Both the position numbers and the translations under genes were made by a program. Below the pieces are notes generated by a model that worked only from the letters and a program-made list of their open reading frames with translations, searched no databases and had not been told where the DNA came from. DNA of 64,000 bases from Steinernema hermaphroditum (lineage: Eukaryota > Nematoda > Chromadorea > Rhabditida > Steinernematidae), in NCBI GenBank assembly GCA_030435675.1, contig CM059624.1:10068769-10132768 (forward strand). The letters run 5' to 3'. The number at the start of each line of letters is the position of its first letter. The stretch's first letter is position 1. This document shows positions 12,580 to 23,916 of the stretch, piece after piece.

Positions 12580-12825
12580 ATGCATCCGACATGTGAAAAA
12601 TTATACCCACTGGGAAAAGTGGGGAATAAACATTTCCGTGTTTTTCTCCACGGGGAGAAGCTGTCGTATCTCATTGAGAGCAAAACAATTCAATTCGACG
12701 GAAGTGGCGCATATACGGACGCGCGGGGAAAGAGGAGGAACTGGAAGTATGTGGAACAAAGGGAATTTGGCCTCAATGCACATGAAAAACGTAAATACAT
12801 GTGCGTGGATACGGGGAACTCTTAA
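12580..12825 (+). CDS. Small ORF, weak candidate
   Basis: An ATG-initiated 81-codon frame with balanced, charged composition (KLYPLGKVGNKHF, RGKRRNWKYVEQREF). It shows no domain that I recognise, no signal peptide and no visible introns. A second plus frame and a minus frame are also open over the same stretch, so chance is a strong alternative. Confidence 0.2.
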   Translation: MHPTCEKLYPLGKVGNKHFRVFLHGEKLSYLIESKTIQFDGSGAYTDARGKRRNWKYVEQREFGLNAHEKRKYMCVDTGNS

Positions 12826-12876
12826 AACAGCTCTAAGCACCAACAAACAGTTCACAGACATAGTCTAGTAGATTGT

Positions 12877-13147
12877 TTATTGTGTTGCATGCCCATCAGA
12901 CAGCATTTCGAGGCAGTGAGACATGAAAGCCTTCTGCAGAAATTTCTGTCGCGAACCGGTCCCTGTCTCAAATGATATCCAAAGGGGAACTGACAAATAA
13001 AATAAAAGCGTATAAAATAGAAACGCACCTGGACAGAAGAGAGCGACCTGTGGGTGCGGCCTTGGCCGTCAGTAGGAATCACCGGAATCTTTCCATTCTC
13101 CATTTTGACATCCCTTCTTGGAACTCTCGTTTCCTCGCTATCGAAAT
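12877..13147 (-). CDS. Last two exons of an unidentified gene (5' part not found)
   Basis: An exon at 13147-13029 reads FDSEETRVPRRDVKMENGK then PVIPTDGQGRTHRSLSSVQ. It is flanked by TTTTCAG and GTGCG. It splices in frame to 12933-12877, which reads KAFMSHCLEMLSDGHATQ and stops at a TAA that overlaps an AATAAA. Splice sites, frame continuity and the poly(A) signal support coding status. I do not recognise the family. Upstream exons must lie at higher coordinates, in the long gene-poor stretch that follows, and may be separated by large introns. Confidence 0.45.
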
Positions 13148-13190
13148 CTGAAAAGACGAAACGTCAAACATCGCCGTTGGAGGTGTTCGT

Positions 13191-14535
13191 TCACAGCTCT
13201 TTCGCGGCTAATGAAAAGCATCGCCAATCCCGCCCGCCTCTCCTCGTCCCGACCCGACAAACACAGGTTCGGGAGCGGCCGGGATTATGCGTGCACAGCT
13301 CGCGACACTATAATTGTTGTTATCCCGCCGAAATGAAAGTGCCACGACGCGATAAGGGAGGCGATCACTGTTTGTTTAGGCGGTGGAGGGGAAGGGCGTC
13401 GAGAATAGAGATTAGGGGGCGACATGGGATCGCTCGGGTACGATTCTTATCCAGGTACGACCATTTATTTGGACTCTTTTTGTGACTTTGTTTGTCGCAA
13501 GCAAAGAAACAGAGAAGAAGAAGAACAGCCAAATGACTGATCTATCTAAATGAACCGCCATAAAATATAAGCGAGACACAATACTTATCCTCCTGATCAA
13601 TCACCTCGGCGCTGAATGAGACGCCCTGTGGCTCCCTTTGTGAAAAGGGCAACATCAAATGCGCTCATCGATCGCCCTTCGTCGCCGAGAGGACCGGAAG
13701 AGTCCACTTATCGAGCAAGTTATAGCCATGCTCTTCTAGGGGCGAATCCACGCGGCGGGCCGGAACCAGGGCCATCTTCGGCCGTCCCTGCTCCCAGAAG
13801 AATTGGGAGAGCGTCGTCGCGCAGAGATCATTGCCAAAGACGCGCACAATAAATATTTCATCGTTTATGGGATCGCACACGAGAGCATTTCGGCGATCAC
13901 CAAACAAAGAAAACACACGGGCCACTCGAGAAGCGCGTCAACTTCCAAAGGCCCAAGGATGCGGACTAAGCGGACGCCCACGAGTGGCAAAAACAGCCGA
14001 AAGACGGTCAGGGGTAGGGATTAGAGAATGTGCCGGGTTTACTTATAATCACTAAAAGCCCTCAGGCCCGAACATGGTAGCCTACCGTAGGCCCCTCGAA
14101 CACAAACAGTCATAAAAGGGGATGCAGAAGGGTCCCACTTCAGTCATTCGCTGACGCACTTCGAATGCGTAGAGGCGAAAGACTCATCCGGAGTTGACTA
14201 ATTGGGATAGTTAGGGCGTTTCAAACTGCGCAACTGCTTGAGGGTCATTAGTTATGTGCACTTTCCGGAGTCCCTTTTGGCCTTTGGAAGACAAATCAGC
14301 CATCTCTCTTCTTTGGGGGTTCTCTGCCCTCGGCGATGCATTCAAAAGGGCGAATTTCTAAGTAGGCGATAACGAGATGGAAGAAAAGGAATAGATATCT
14401 CGAGGACCGGAAGAAGAAAGCACTCTGTTCTATTTAAAACCGCCTGCAATCAGCGCCAATGGACGACAACGAATTTGTATTAATAACAGCAAATGATCCC
14501 GAGAAGGAAACGATTGATGTTTGCGCGAAAAATAA
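13191..14535. other. No supported gene
   Basis: Both strands have short open frames around 13616-13925, but neither gives a recognisable domain or a convincing exon chain. The stretch may hold introns or promoter DNA of the gene ending at 12877. Confidence 0.4.
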
Positions 14536-15106
14536 GAACTGCGCCCAAAGGTCGGCAAAACCGAAGAACGGAAAGCAAACACATTCGTGTGAGGGAGAGT
14601 CTCGAGGTCGTGAAACTGGAGACACATGTTGATTAGGACTGCACTCCGGGAAACCCAGGAGGCGACGGAAAAGTCGTTTGGGATCCCGGAAGCCTCTCTG
14701 ACGTCAAAGGATGAATGGAGGCGTATGCAAAAACCGATTTGCAGCTGCAGATCGGTTTCGATTTAGTGGAGAACGCTGGTGACGTCGGTTGAACTCTGGT
14801 GACCAAGCAGCGTGTTTTAGAAGTGTCACATCAGAAATGCATAGAACTCAGAGCAAAGAAGAAAGAGAAGAAGTCATGGGGGTATCTTAACTTCGAGGTC
14901 ACCCTTCTCGCCTCGGAGAACTCATCGCATAGTTTGTGAATCGGAAGAATCGAATTCGAGTAGGAGGCGCCCCACGCCTCCTTCTAATGCATTTTCTGCG
15001 CAGAATGAAGAGAATATCTTCTGACAAAGGAGGGCACTAATGGATTCCGAGTTCAGACCTAACCCCAGGCGTTTTGCCAAAACGAAAACACGACCTCTCC
15101 GAAAGG
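14536..15106. repeat. Inverted homologous block, left copy
   Basis: This 571-bp block matches the reverse complement of 20067-20634. Two islands are nearly identical: 14536-14706 (about 170 bp) and 14912-15106 (about 195 bp). The 205-bp centre has diverged strongly except for a shared TGGTGACGTCGGTT. The islands contain short hairpins, for example AGGAGGCG/CGCCTCCT near 14975. There is no convincing open reading frame across them. It could be an old repeat family, a non-coding RNA gene pair or a conserved regulatory module. Confidence 0.85.
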
Positions 15107-18100
15107 GCGTTCAATCAGCGGCGTGTTAAAAGTCGGACACAAATCCGATCTCGAATAAACAGAAGAAGGCCCAACTTCGTCAGATGCAAATTTAGATTTC
15201 GTGGCGGGACCCCCTTGGGTCCCAAATAGGGCCCCCCTCTGGGTTCATTGGCATCGGCCGGTCTTTAGCCAAAGGGGTTTTCACAAATTCGGCGGCGAAA
15301 ACAGGGTCACGGCAAAAACAACTGTTTTGACTATTAGTTTCCGCGGCGACGACTCATGTCAACTTCAGGAGGTGTTCGTCTCCAAAATTACTTCCGCCTG
15401 TCACGGCAAAGCAAATGACATTTTCCATCCCGGACGAAGAGGAAACGTCGCTGAGAGGCCCATTCTAGAGACAAAAACAAGCTCGTCTCTAATATGTATG
15501 TAGAGCAGAAAAACAATAAATGATGGATTATGTGCTCGAGACCGGCTAGGTATTGTTTTCGAATGATTTAGAGCAGTTTTTAGGCCAGGACCCGGTGATA
15601 TATTTCACGCAACAGAGCGAATCGCTGTATGATTCAAGGGGTTCCGTTGATAGAGCGTATTCTATGGCATAATACTATCCACGTACGGAAAGAACACGAG
15701 ATTGAGAAATGCATTCGAGGAGGGTTGACGAAATTACATATGAGTGCAAATGACGTCTTTCGAAATGGGACGTACCGACAAGCTGGGAAGCTCGTGAGTT
15801 TCGAAAGGTGTTACGCAAGAAGGTGAGAGCTTCCTTGTTTGATATAGGCTTGGAGAGGCGGCGAGAATTGTGAGAAAAGTTGAGGTTGTGTGCCTTTGGT
15901 TTAAGTGATTTGGAGCGCAATGAAGACCTGCTGGGCGAATCTAGAAGTCAAGGAGGCAAATTCTCCTCTCTTTTAGCCAGCAACACCAATTTTTAATCCA
16001 AAAGACACATAAAGTAAGCGAATTCTCAGAGACAAGAAGCTTTGCTCGAGGATCAACCCTTTTAGCTCAACGAAAAGAAGGGTTACTTCAACATTGAGAA
16101 CATCGATCCGGATCTTGAGTACTACTGACCTTTTTGGGCTCCTTTGGGTCGTCTGAGAGCATCCGCAACGACCTTCCTATCTTCTGGCTATGTGATCATC
16201 TACGCCATGCATGCAGTTTGGCGTCGTTTTTCCCAACTACGTGACTATTATGACTCAACAAGCAAATACAAATGCAAAAATGTTTCGAACGAAATGTGAC
16301 ACGACGGAATTCTTATCTTTCGCAACGATCTGTTTATTTACTGACACTCAGGTTCGTTCGGTCCCTCCACAACACCACCCACGAGTTCACAGGAAGTGAG
16401 TTAACTATACGACTTTGTGGCGGAGGTTGTTTTGGCGACCTCCCGCGCCTCGCACGACTCTGCACGCGACAGAAGGAAGGCTTGCACAAAACAGGAAACG
16501 GAGCTGTTTTTGTGGGAAACGCCAAGGGAACGGATCGGATTCGCCTAAGAAAAGGGATACGTTTAAGAGGATGGGCTCAGCTCAAGTGGCCCTCCCACGC
16601 CGATATTGCCACAATCTTTGAAGAGACGAGCGGGGATTTGCAGGCTGATGGAGTGAGTTTCGAAAGGAAAGTGGAGGGGAGGGGCGTGAAAACAAAAAAG
16701 GTTTTGTGGTCGGCGACGTGCAGAAAGCAGAAGTACGGGTGGCGGAGAAAACGGAGACGGCGCCGAATGAATCAACAAAGTGGCCGGGAAGGGATGTCTT
16801 GCGAGTGCGGGTGGCGGCGGTGACTGATTGTCCGGACAGTTAGGCTAGAAAGAGCGAGCAGAGAGCAGCGGGCCGGGACAGCCCGCGGCGGGATGGGCCC
16901 GTGGAGGCAATTGTTTCATCACCCTCGCCGCCTCCCGACGTCCCGATGGCGACAAAAACACGGCGACGCAGTGATAAGGGACTCGTTTGTCCCTGGCGGA
17001 GGGGGGAGGACGAGATTTCGAAGGTTCCAGCGCGGAACTGGACATAAACAACATGTGGTGGTTGCTGGTTTTTGGTGCGAAAATGTTGTGATAGAGGGAG
17101 TCAATTAGGACGTGCCTTGGACTGCGGAAAGCAATTTGCATAATTCAGTTCTTGAATGGAGTTCATGGGCCGAGTGGAAAATTGAGATTTGCACGTACGA
17201 GTGAAGGCCGAGCTCTATTATATAGCGGGATCAATGGAGCATGATAGCTGAGATTTGAATGGGCACGTAGCTCGAGGCGCGTTATCCACTTGAGATACGA
17301 TACAATGTGAAGTACAATCGCTTTATGGTAATAGGCACTTTAAAGTGCTCGAGACGTTGACGTCTTTGATAATGGCGCCCATTCTGAGAAATGGACTACA
17401 ACTTTAGAGTCCTCATCTTCATGTGAAACTGAACCACTTTTATGGGCATTGTGAATATCAGAATGGGTCGGAAAGTGGCCAAAAGAGGATGTCCACATTG
17501 AAATAAAAATACATACTTTTTATGTGAAGGATCCGTTCTGGAAGCGCACAAACAGTCTTGTTTTCGTCCAATGACTACACGACACGATAAACAATTCGGT
17601 GGCTTATAATCCCTTTGCGACCTTCTGCTAGAATTGTATCTGAAAACATTTCCTTGTAAACAGTGCTCTACATCGACTCACTCTCTGAGAGTGTTGGAGA
17701 AGATAGCGAATGAAAAAACTCTGTTTTCGAACAGTTTAAATTGCAAAAATAATGTTGTTTTCGATCTTCGCTCACCGGAAGCACAGAGTGATAAAGCGAA
17801 AGTGCCCTCTGTGACTTTTAATCCTTTCGTATCATAACAGCAATTACGCGACGATGTGTAGAAATAAAATCGTATGTCAAATTCGGTCATCAGGTACGTA
17901 AGTAACTGTTCGCTATAAACGGAGAACCGACGGAAAACGTCGCTTTTAGACACAGACAGACAGATTTCGGACAAAATATGGACACGGGTCGGCGTTAAAC
18001 CGACCCCGACCGATTACAAATGAGACACGTTCGCAATGAGCCACACAGACTGTCTGAAACCGACCGGTTAAATGTCACTATGTCTTCAACAAAGCATCAG

Positions 18101-20066
18101 GTACGTGAGTAACTTTTCCAGAAAACCTATAAAAGCGAAAACTTCCACAATATTCATAAAAGCAACTTCAGATTCATTTAGGAGTTGATCTCTGTACAGA
18201 ACCCTGTTTTCGTCTTTCGATTAGAATAAAACGATTACACGAATTTCATTTGTGCGGCGTGTAAATATAAATACCAGCACAAATAACCTATACGACGCAC
18301 GCGAAGACATTATTTTGGTCCCGCGCAATAAATTCCCGGAAATAGCCCCCGGTAAACATAGCACTGAGGCAAAACAAACCCTCAACGGGATTTATCGCTC
18401 GGAGCCGAACCTTTGAAGACGAATCGCGCCGGCGATTGCGGTCGCCATTTGTCAGTTCCCACGGAATCCGCGCGAGCCGAAGTCGCGCAGCCGGTTTAGG
18501 ACTGCGCCACTGTGCGACGCACCTTAAGTCCCCGCCAAGTTCCCGTGGCTCCCCCCACCGCGATGCCCCTAATTGGCGGCATTCCATAGCGGGAAGCGGT
18601 GACGTCTGCTGGTCATAAATCAGTCGGCGGCGGAGGGACCTCGAGGGAAGCACGTGACGCCAGAAGCGCCAGAGGACGTGTGAAGATGGGCGCGGAGGGC
18701 GGCCCTCCGCCGAAATTGAGCGTCGCCGGCCGACGCGCTCTTATTTGCGCTAAGTGGAGAGCAATCGAGGCACAAACACGTGAAACAACACGAAGAAGCG
18801 GCGAAGGAGGCTTCTGTCAGGTGATACGGTGCAAAGGACATCGATTAGAATTCGAGAAAAAGTGTGTAGGGAAGACAAAAAAAGGAAGGCGACTGAAAAT
18901 GTACGAAGATCGAGGGCGCTTGTATGTATCCAGATGATTCACGCGGCGCTAGGGTAGACGGCAAGAGACAAAAAAACGGACTCGGGTCGTCCTCGGCAAA
19001 TAAAGCGACACAACATGTGACTCGAGGAGATTAAATCTGTTTTCGCGAGAGTCCGTGCATGCCTGGAATTGTTCTCGTGCAGCCGATTAGTGGTGATAAC
19101 TGAACCACACAAGCTGATAACTGTAGGCGGCACAGGCCGACGAGGAAGTTTTTCGCTTCGAGACGCGATCTTTTGGTGTAAGGGGCAAGCGTGCACCCAG
19201 AAAGGGTCTAAAGGTTGAGTGCAAAGAGCATAGAAGGAAAGTCAGATTGATCACCGCAATCGAACGTCTTCGAAGGGCGGCGGGGAAGACAGGTTCCTGG
19301 ATGGGCCTTCGGATGATCGATCGCCGTAGACTGTTTCGAGATCGATCTCCAGAGGGCCAAAGTGCAGAGTTTCGTCCCAAGTCACAAATTCGACGGGGAA
19401 GAGCTGCTGGCAGAGTGGTTAGGAAGTGAAAAAGCGGAGACAAATTTGGTTCCATGCATTTTTGGAAGGAGAGATGGATGGTCGGGGGAGGCGAGGGAGG
19501 CAGAAGAATGAGATCTTTGGGTATTTTTAGGATTCTCTGTTTCTGCTTGCGAGCTTGTCCCCTATAGACTCCCGGAATATTTCTGGAAGCTGTGGGATCT
19601 TCGAGTAGCTAAGGAAGAAGTGATTTCTGGCTATTTTGGCGTCTTCTGCGGTCGACTGGTCATACAAGCTTTGGAATTTAATTAGTGGATGACAACATCG
19701 ATAGATAGGAAATATAAAAATGGCATAAAACCAGGAAAGGGAAGATTGAATATGATGCCAATTAGGTTTCCTTATATTTATGACCTGGCACTAATCACAA
19801 GAAGGCATCAATATTAACACGACTCTAGGACGACGTCTGGATCGGAAACGTTCATGACGAGGAAGGAATAAGTAATAGGGTGATACGTCGTCGGCTGTCA
19901 TCCGACCATTTCGTAGCCTCTCATAACGACTCGAGATGCATCGATAATTGTAGCTGCTCTATTTTGTACTTTCTGTTGACTTCCATTCTCGGGTTCAAGT
20001 TGAGGGCACCGCCACAAAAGACCCACCGTCTATTCAAATTCAATTACTACGTTCATTTCCAAGTGT
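15107..20066. other. Gene-poor spacer between the inverted blocks
   Basis: About 5 kb with no exon chain that I can support. The longest frame, 16272-16823 on the plus strand, is 183 codons with a very Arg/Lys-rich end and no domain, and is probably fortuitous. Near 17990-18090 there are GGTCGG/CCGACC hairpins similar to the interior of the MITE-like element at 29,650. A direct repeat of CATCAGGTACGT(A/G)AGTAACT occurs near 17888 and 18098. Confidence 0.4.
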
Positions 20067-20634
20067 CCTTTCGGAGAGGTCGTGTTTTCGTTTTGGCAAA
20101 ACGCCTGGGGTTAGGTCTGAACTCGGAATCCATTAGTGTCCTCCTTTGTCAGAAGATATTCTCTTCATTCTGTGCACAAAATGCATTAGAAGGAGGCGTG
20201 GGACACCTCCTACTCGAATTCGATTCTTCCGATTCACAAAATATGCGACGAGTCTCCGAGGGTGGATGAGCTTGGGAGGATTATCTAGGAACCGAAGAGC
20301 GCTCTCTTCTGCGTCATGTCCGCACCGATGCTATGAATAGTTAATTCGATTTTCAAAAACAGAAACCGACGTCACCACTTTGAGGCCAATTACTCTCTGC
20401 GTCATCGATCTCTTTTAAATTCGACATTAAGTCCCAGTCGTAAATAGTAGTCTCTTCGTCGATCTGACGTCATAGAGACTTCCGGGACCCCAAACGACTT
20501 TTCCGTCGCCTCCGGGATTTCCCGGAGTGCAGCACCAATCAACATGTGTCTCCAGCTTCACGACCTCGAGACTCTCCCTCACACGATTGTGTTTGCCTTC
20601 CGTTCTTCGGTTTTGCCGACCTTTGGGTGCAATT
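20067..20634. repeat. Inverted homologous block, right copy
   Basis: Reverse-complement partner of 14536-15106, 568 bp. Conserved islands are 20067-20260 and 20465-20634, with a diverged 204-bp centre of almost the same length as in the left copy. A difference in the AGGAGGTG/CGCCTCCT stem keeps pairing through a G-U wobble. The CTCCGGG/CCCGGAG stem is perfect here and bulged in the left copy. Confidence 0.85.
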
Positions 20635-21140
20635 CCTTTCCAGAAGGCTGAGGATGGCTAGTCTTCAATCGGATTCCGCAAAACTGAGAAGTAAACAGGT
20701 TCCCTGCTAGATGTGACCTTTCCAAGGGTGTGTTTTACACATGACTGTGTGATTCAGCTGTTATGGGCTCAAGGACAGAATCACAATTGAGAAATCAGGA
20801 GTCCTTTTAGGGTACGCCTAGGAAGTAAATTTTCTTTTGCACTTTGAATAGAATCGCGATCATTGCTTGCAGTTGTTGCTTCTTGGTCGCTGAATGAAAG
20901 ATGAACCAACTTTAGTAATGTACTGATAGTACTCAAATAGTGATAATAGTGTCATGGAACAATATCCAGCCTCTAGAAACTGCTCAGATATGCATTTAAT
21001 GAGACCACATGAAATTAATTCAAGGGACTCAACGAGACTTTAATTTCAGTTGTTAATTCTTACAGTTGTTCTGCACTGAAGGTCTCCAGAAGAATCTAAG
21101 AGATTGGTCACAGAATAAAAAATGCAAAAAAAAAAACGAT
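20635..21140. other. No gene seen
   Basis: About 500 bp of AT-richer DNA between the right inverted block and the tRNA-like remnant. I see no supported feature. Confidence 0.5.
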
Positions 21141-21225
21141 TCCAACTAGCTGGATTCAAACCAGCGACGTAAGGATTTCTGACTAGCACTACAGTCTTCC
21201 GCTGTACCAACTGAGTTGTGCAGTT
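21141..21225 (-). pseudogene. Decayed intron-containing tRNA-Tyr (GTA)
   Basis: The minus strand reads a tRNA-Tyr-like body: CTCAGTTGGTACAGC D-arm region, GACTGTAG with a GTA anticodon, a short intron-like insert, AAATCC, a T-arm TCGCTGGTTTGAATCCAGC, and a downstream T run suitable as a Pol III terminator. The 5' acceptor sequence (AACTGCA) does not pair with the 3' TAGTTGG, and the D-stem is mutated. This looks like a pseudogene or degraded SINE-like copy. Confidence 0.6.
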
Positions 21226-22608
21226 TACGTCAGATGGATATGTCAAAACATGATGTATTTTACTACAAGTGGAGCTACGCACCTAAGAATCATGCCAGTG
21301 CGTCCTTTCCCGACATGCCTAATAGACCACGTACATTTCATATTTGCGGACCTGTTTAACATGTACGTGAGTTTATGTACTCCCTGTCCTCTATAGATTC
21401 CTCAGCCCGACAAATATGGATCATCTTTAGTATTGAATATGATGTGGTGCACGTAATTTTGCTGTTACATTGGTGTACTTAACTCAATTCTCGTTTTTTT
21501 ACACCCCATTGTCTTCTACATCAGAATTAAACCTGATTGACCTGAAAAAAGAGAGCATTCCTCTTTGAATTTAACCCGAACAATATTCGATCTTCAAAGT
21601 TTTTCAATTCTTGATCCTTGAACAGCTGGCCAGGGATTTTTGGCTCAGACCTGAAACAAGAAGCCAATTCATTTTCGGGACTGCGGGCTATGTTTTTCTT
21701 TCTCTCCTACATCTGTTTTCGCACAGCTGCGTCTCCACTTCAGTCAAAACACAGAACGGCACATGACATCCCGAAACCATAACACCATCTCTGTTTATCA
21801 CTATGATCGATCGCGACAGAACCACTTCTCCTGCACATCTCCATTCATCACTTACTTAAGTGCGCTTTCTGGGAGAATCGACGGGAACCACTTTGGAATC
21901 GCAGCTGAAAATTTTGGTCTTTTGACGTCGCAGAGGTCTTTAAAGGACCTTGTGTGTGATCCAATTAGCGTCGATGTCACTTCGCGTTGTTTTCCCGCTC
22001 CGCTCAAGGCCGAGTCGACCACAACACTCCGGAGTCGCCTGATTGCGGAAAGGACACAGGCAATTCCCGAACCCACGACGAGTCCATCGACGAACCTGTT
22101 CTTGTTTTGATTTGTTGACTTTGATTGTGATAGGGATGGGGAAAACAAATTGCCGAAATGACGAACCGAGAAAAACAACGAGAGGAACTCGTTTGGAGCG
22201 ATTTCGAAACAGAGAAACGACGAGGAAGCGTGGATGTGGGAGATCTGTGGTTTCGGCAAAGAGGGGACAATCGAGGAGAGGTGCGAACTGGTTACCAAGG
22301 AAAACATGTGATGGACCCTGCAGCAAAGATTGCGACGTGATTTCGGACGTGAGAGAACTGGTTCGCGCTTTTCGGAGTTCATTTTGTGACGTTCGGAGAC
22401 CGAAAATCTGCAGCTGTTCTTTGCAGAAGAAGAGCTAGTCGAATCGTTTCATCACATCAAGCTGAATATCACATTGAATCAAAGCAGATCGGATCAGATA
22501 GAGATGTTTATAAGTTAAAAAATATACGTCTGCTTGAATGGGTTGATTGTTGAGGTGTCGAGGAGGAAATTCGAATCTATAACATATCTTGAGTGGCATT
22601 TGCAACGA
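21226..22608. other. No supported gene; overlapping ORFs at 21.85-22.4 kb
   Basis: Between 21852 and 22438 several frames are open on both strands. One minus frame contains a hydrophobic stretch (GLVVGSGIACVL) followed by a charged region, but I cannot find a start exon or splice partners. I leave it uncalled. Confidence 0.35.
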
Positions 22609-22834
22609 TTAAAGTAGCATTAAATTCCGTGAAACAGTTAGGCCCAAGGATGTATGTGTGTGAATTGCTGTACAGAACTCTTCCACTGCGGTATCCGACA
22701 CTGAGGGTTTTAGCACAAGTCCGCACTCAGCAAAAATGGAAGCAGACGCGTTGATTCGTTTAATCACTTGCTCCTAAAATTAACTGTTTATCACTAATCC
22801 GTCACCTCGGACATACCTTCTCGTTTTTATCCAT
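22609..22834 (-). CDS. Small uncharacterised protein, 60 aa
   Basis: Exon 1 is 22834-22817 (MDKNEK) and exon 2 is 22773-22609, split by a 43-nt intron with TTTTAG acceptor. The product is a 60-residue soluble protein (EQVIKRINASASIFAECG...). It has no signal peptide and no family that I recognise. The 3' end is uncertain, because further splicing after the Cys-containing segment is possible. Its ATG lies only 41 bp after the stop codon of the upstream secreted-protein gene on the same strand, which suggests co-transcription. Confidence 0.45.
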
Positions 22835-22875
22835 AGTGACGTTGCATCTGTGCTTTCATTGCACGCATCTTACGT

Positions 22876-23916
22876 CTAATTTTTATGAGGGACGAATTGC
22901 ACGTCGGAGAACATAACGTCTGTTCCATAGGCGAAATAGCACGCACTATAATGGAGAACGTAGAGCGCCAAGCACAGATGGCGAGTGACTTACTTGAACG
23001 AATAGCAATATACAGTCGGATTGACTTGTTTGATTTTCGGTTTTTTCTTTGCATCATCACCGCTATTAGAAAGTGGTACATCGGTTTTACCATGTTTAAA
23101 TCGAATGTCATCGCATTTCTCACGCACGATCTCCAGTGGGTTCACAATGGATTTGCTTCCAGTGCACTAAAGGGCAACGAGTTGAATACGGACCTCGAAC
23201 AACTGAATACTACATTCTTCCCAAATCTCCCCTCATTTTGGTCTAACTCTTACAAGCATGACATTCATCTTCAAAGTATACAGCGTGGCTGAATACAAAC
23301 GATTTTCGAAGGTTGTCGATTTGCTGGACAGCACTGAATGGAAGCTGAGAAAGCCAAAATTTTCTTCTTTCTGAAACTAACATGAATGAGTGCACAGAGA
23401 TATATAAGAACGTACAAAGGCGAGAAGTCGGTTTCAGAAAAATCTAGGTTCTCGTGAGCGCCGTCTGATAGTACACGTGGAACAGCCTCAACAGAATTGT
23501 TTTCAACATCCACTGTTCTGACAAGCCGTTGGAAGTAAACCTTGTGGCTCGAACCACTGTAGATCTTAGCCACTCTTTCTAGATCTAAATGAGAAGCATG
23601 AATCGGAATATGAAAGCGAAACTAACGTTCTGCCTGAGTAATCCCGAAATTATCTTTGACTACTTTGCCGCAGTAATCGTGCAGATTCACCATCATGGGG
23701 CCCCCGCCTATTTCGGGGTCAGCATACTCCGCAAACGATGTACTGGTGATCAAATAAGGCTTTACTAAGTAAAGTACGATCGAGTAATCGTCACCCAGGC
23801 ACTTGTAGCCATGGGCCGAACCTGAAACATTCATTTCTACCTAGCTAACCGGAGCGAAAAGACTCACCGAAAAGCAGCAGGACGACAAGAGCGGCTAAGC
23901 GAACGGCGGAACCCAT
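22876..23916 (-). CDS. Secreted protein of unknown family, 248 aa
   Basis: Six exons (23916-23868, 23821-23627, 23584-23416, 23344-23254, 23166-22994, 22945-22876) join in frame. The N-terminus MGSAVRLAALVVLLLFG is a clear signal peptide. The mature part has six Cys (YKCLGDD, HDYCGK, MLCTGSK, REKCDD, VYCYS, NACYF), enough for three disulfides, and no TM helix. I recognise no domain. Intron lengths (42-87 nt) and consensus splice sites support the model. An alternative acceptor for exon 4 would give a different, shorter C-terminus ending at 23271. The neighbours are also secreted hydrolase-like proteins, so an extracellular role is likely. Confidence 0.65.

Noticed and set aside
16272..16823. 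183-codon plus-strand open frame between the inverted blocks
   Set aside because: Arg/Lys-rich end, no recognisable domain, no intron support; length is near what chance allows.
22835..23292. Histone-like or GGCT-like (YFAYG) reading at 22.9 kb
   Set aside because: On close reading the segment is the C-terminus of the six-Cys secreted protein; the YFAYG match is too short.
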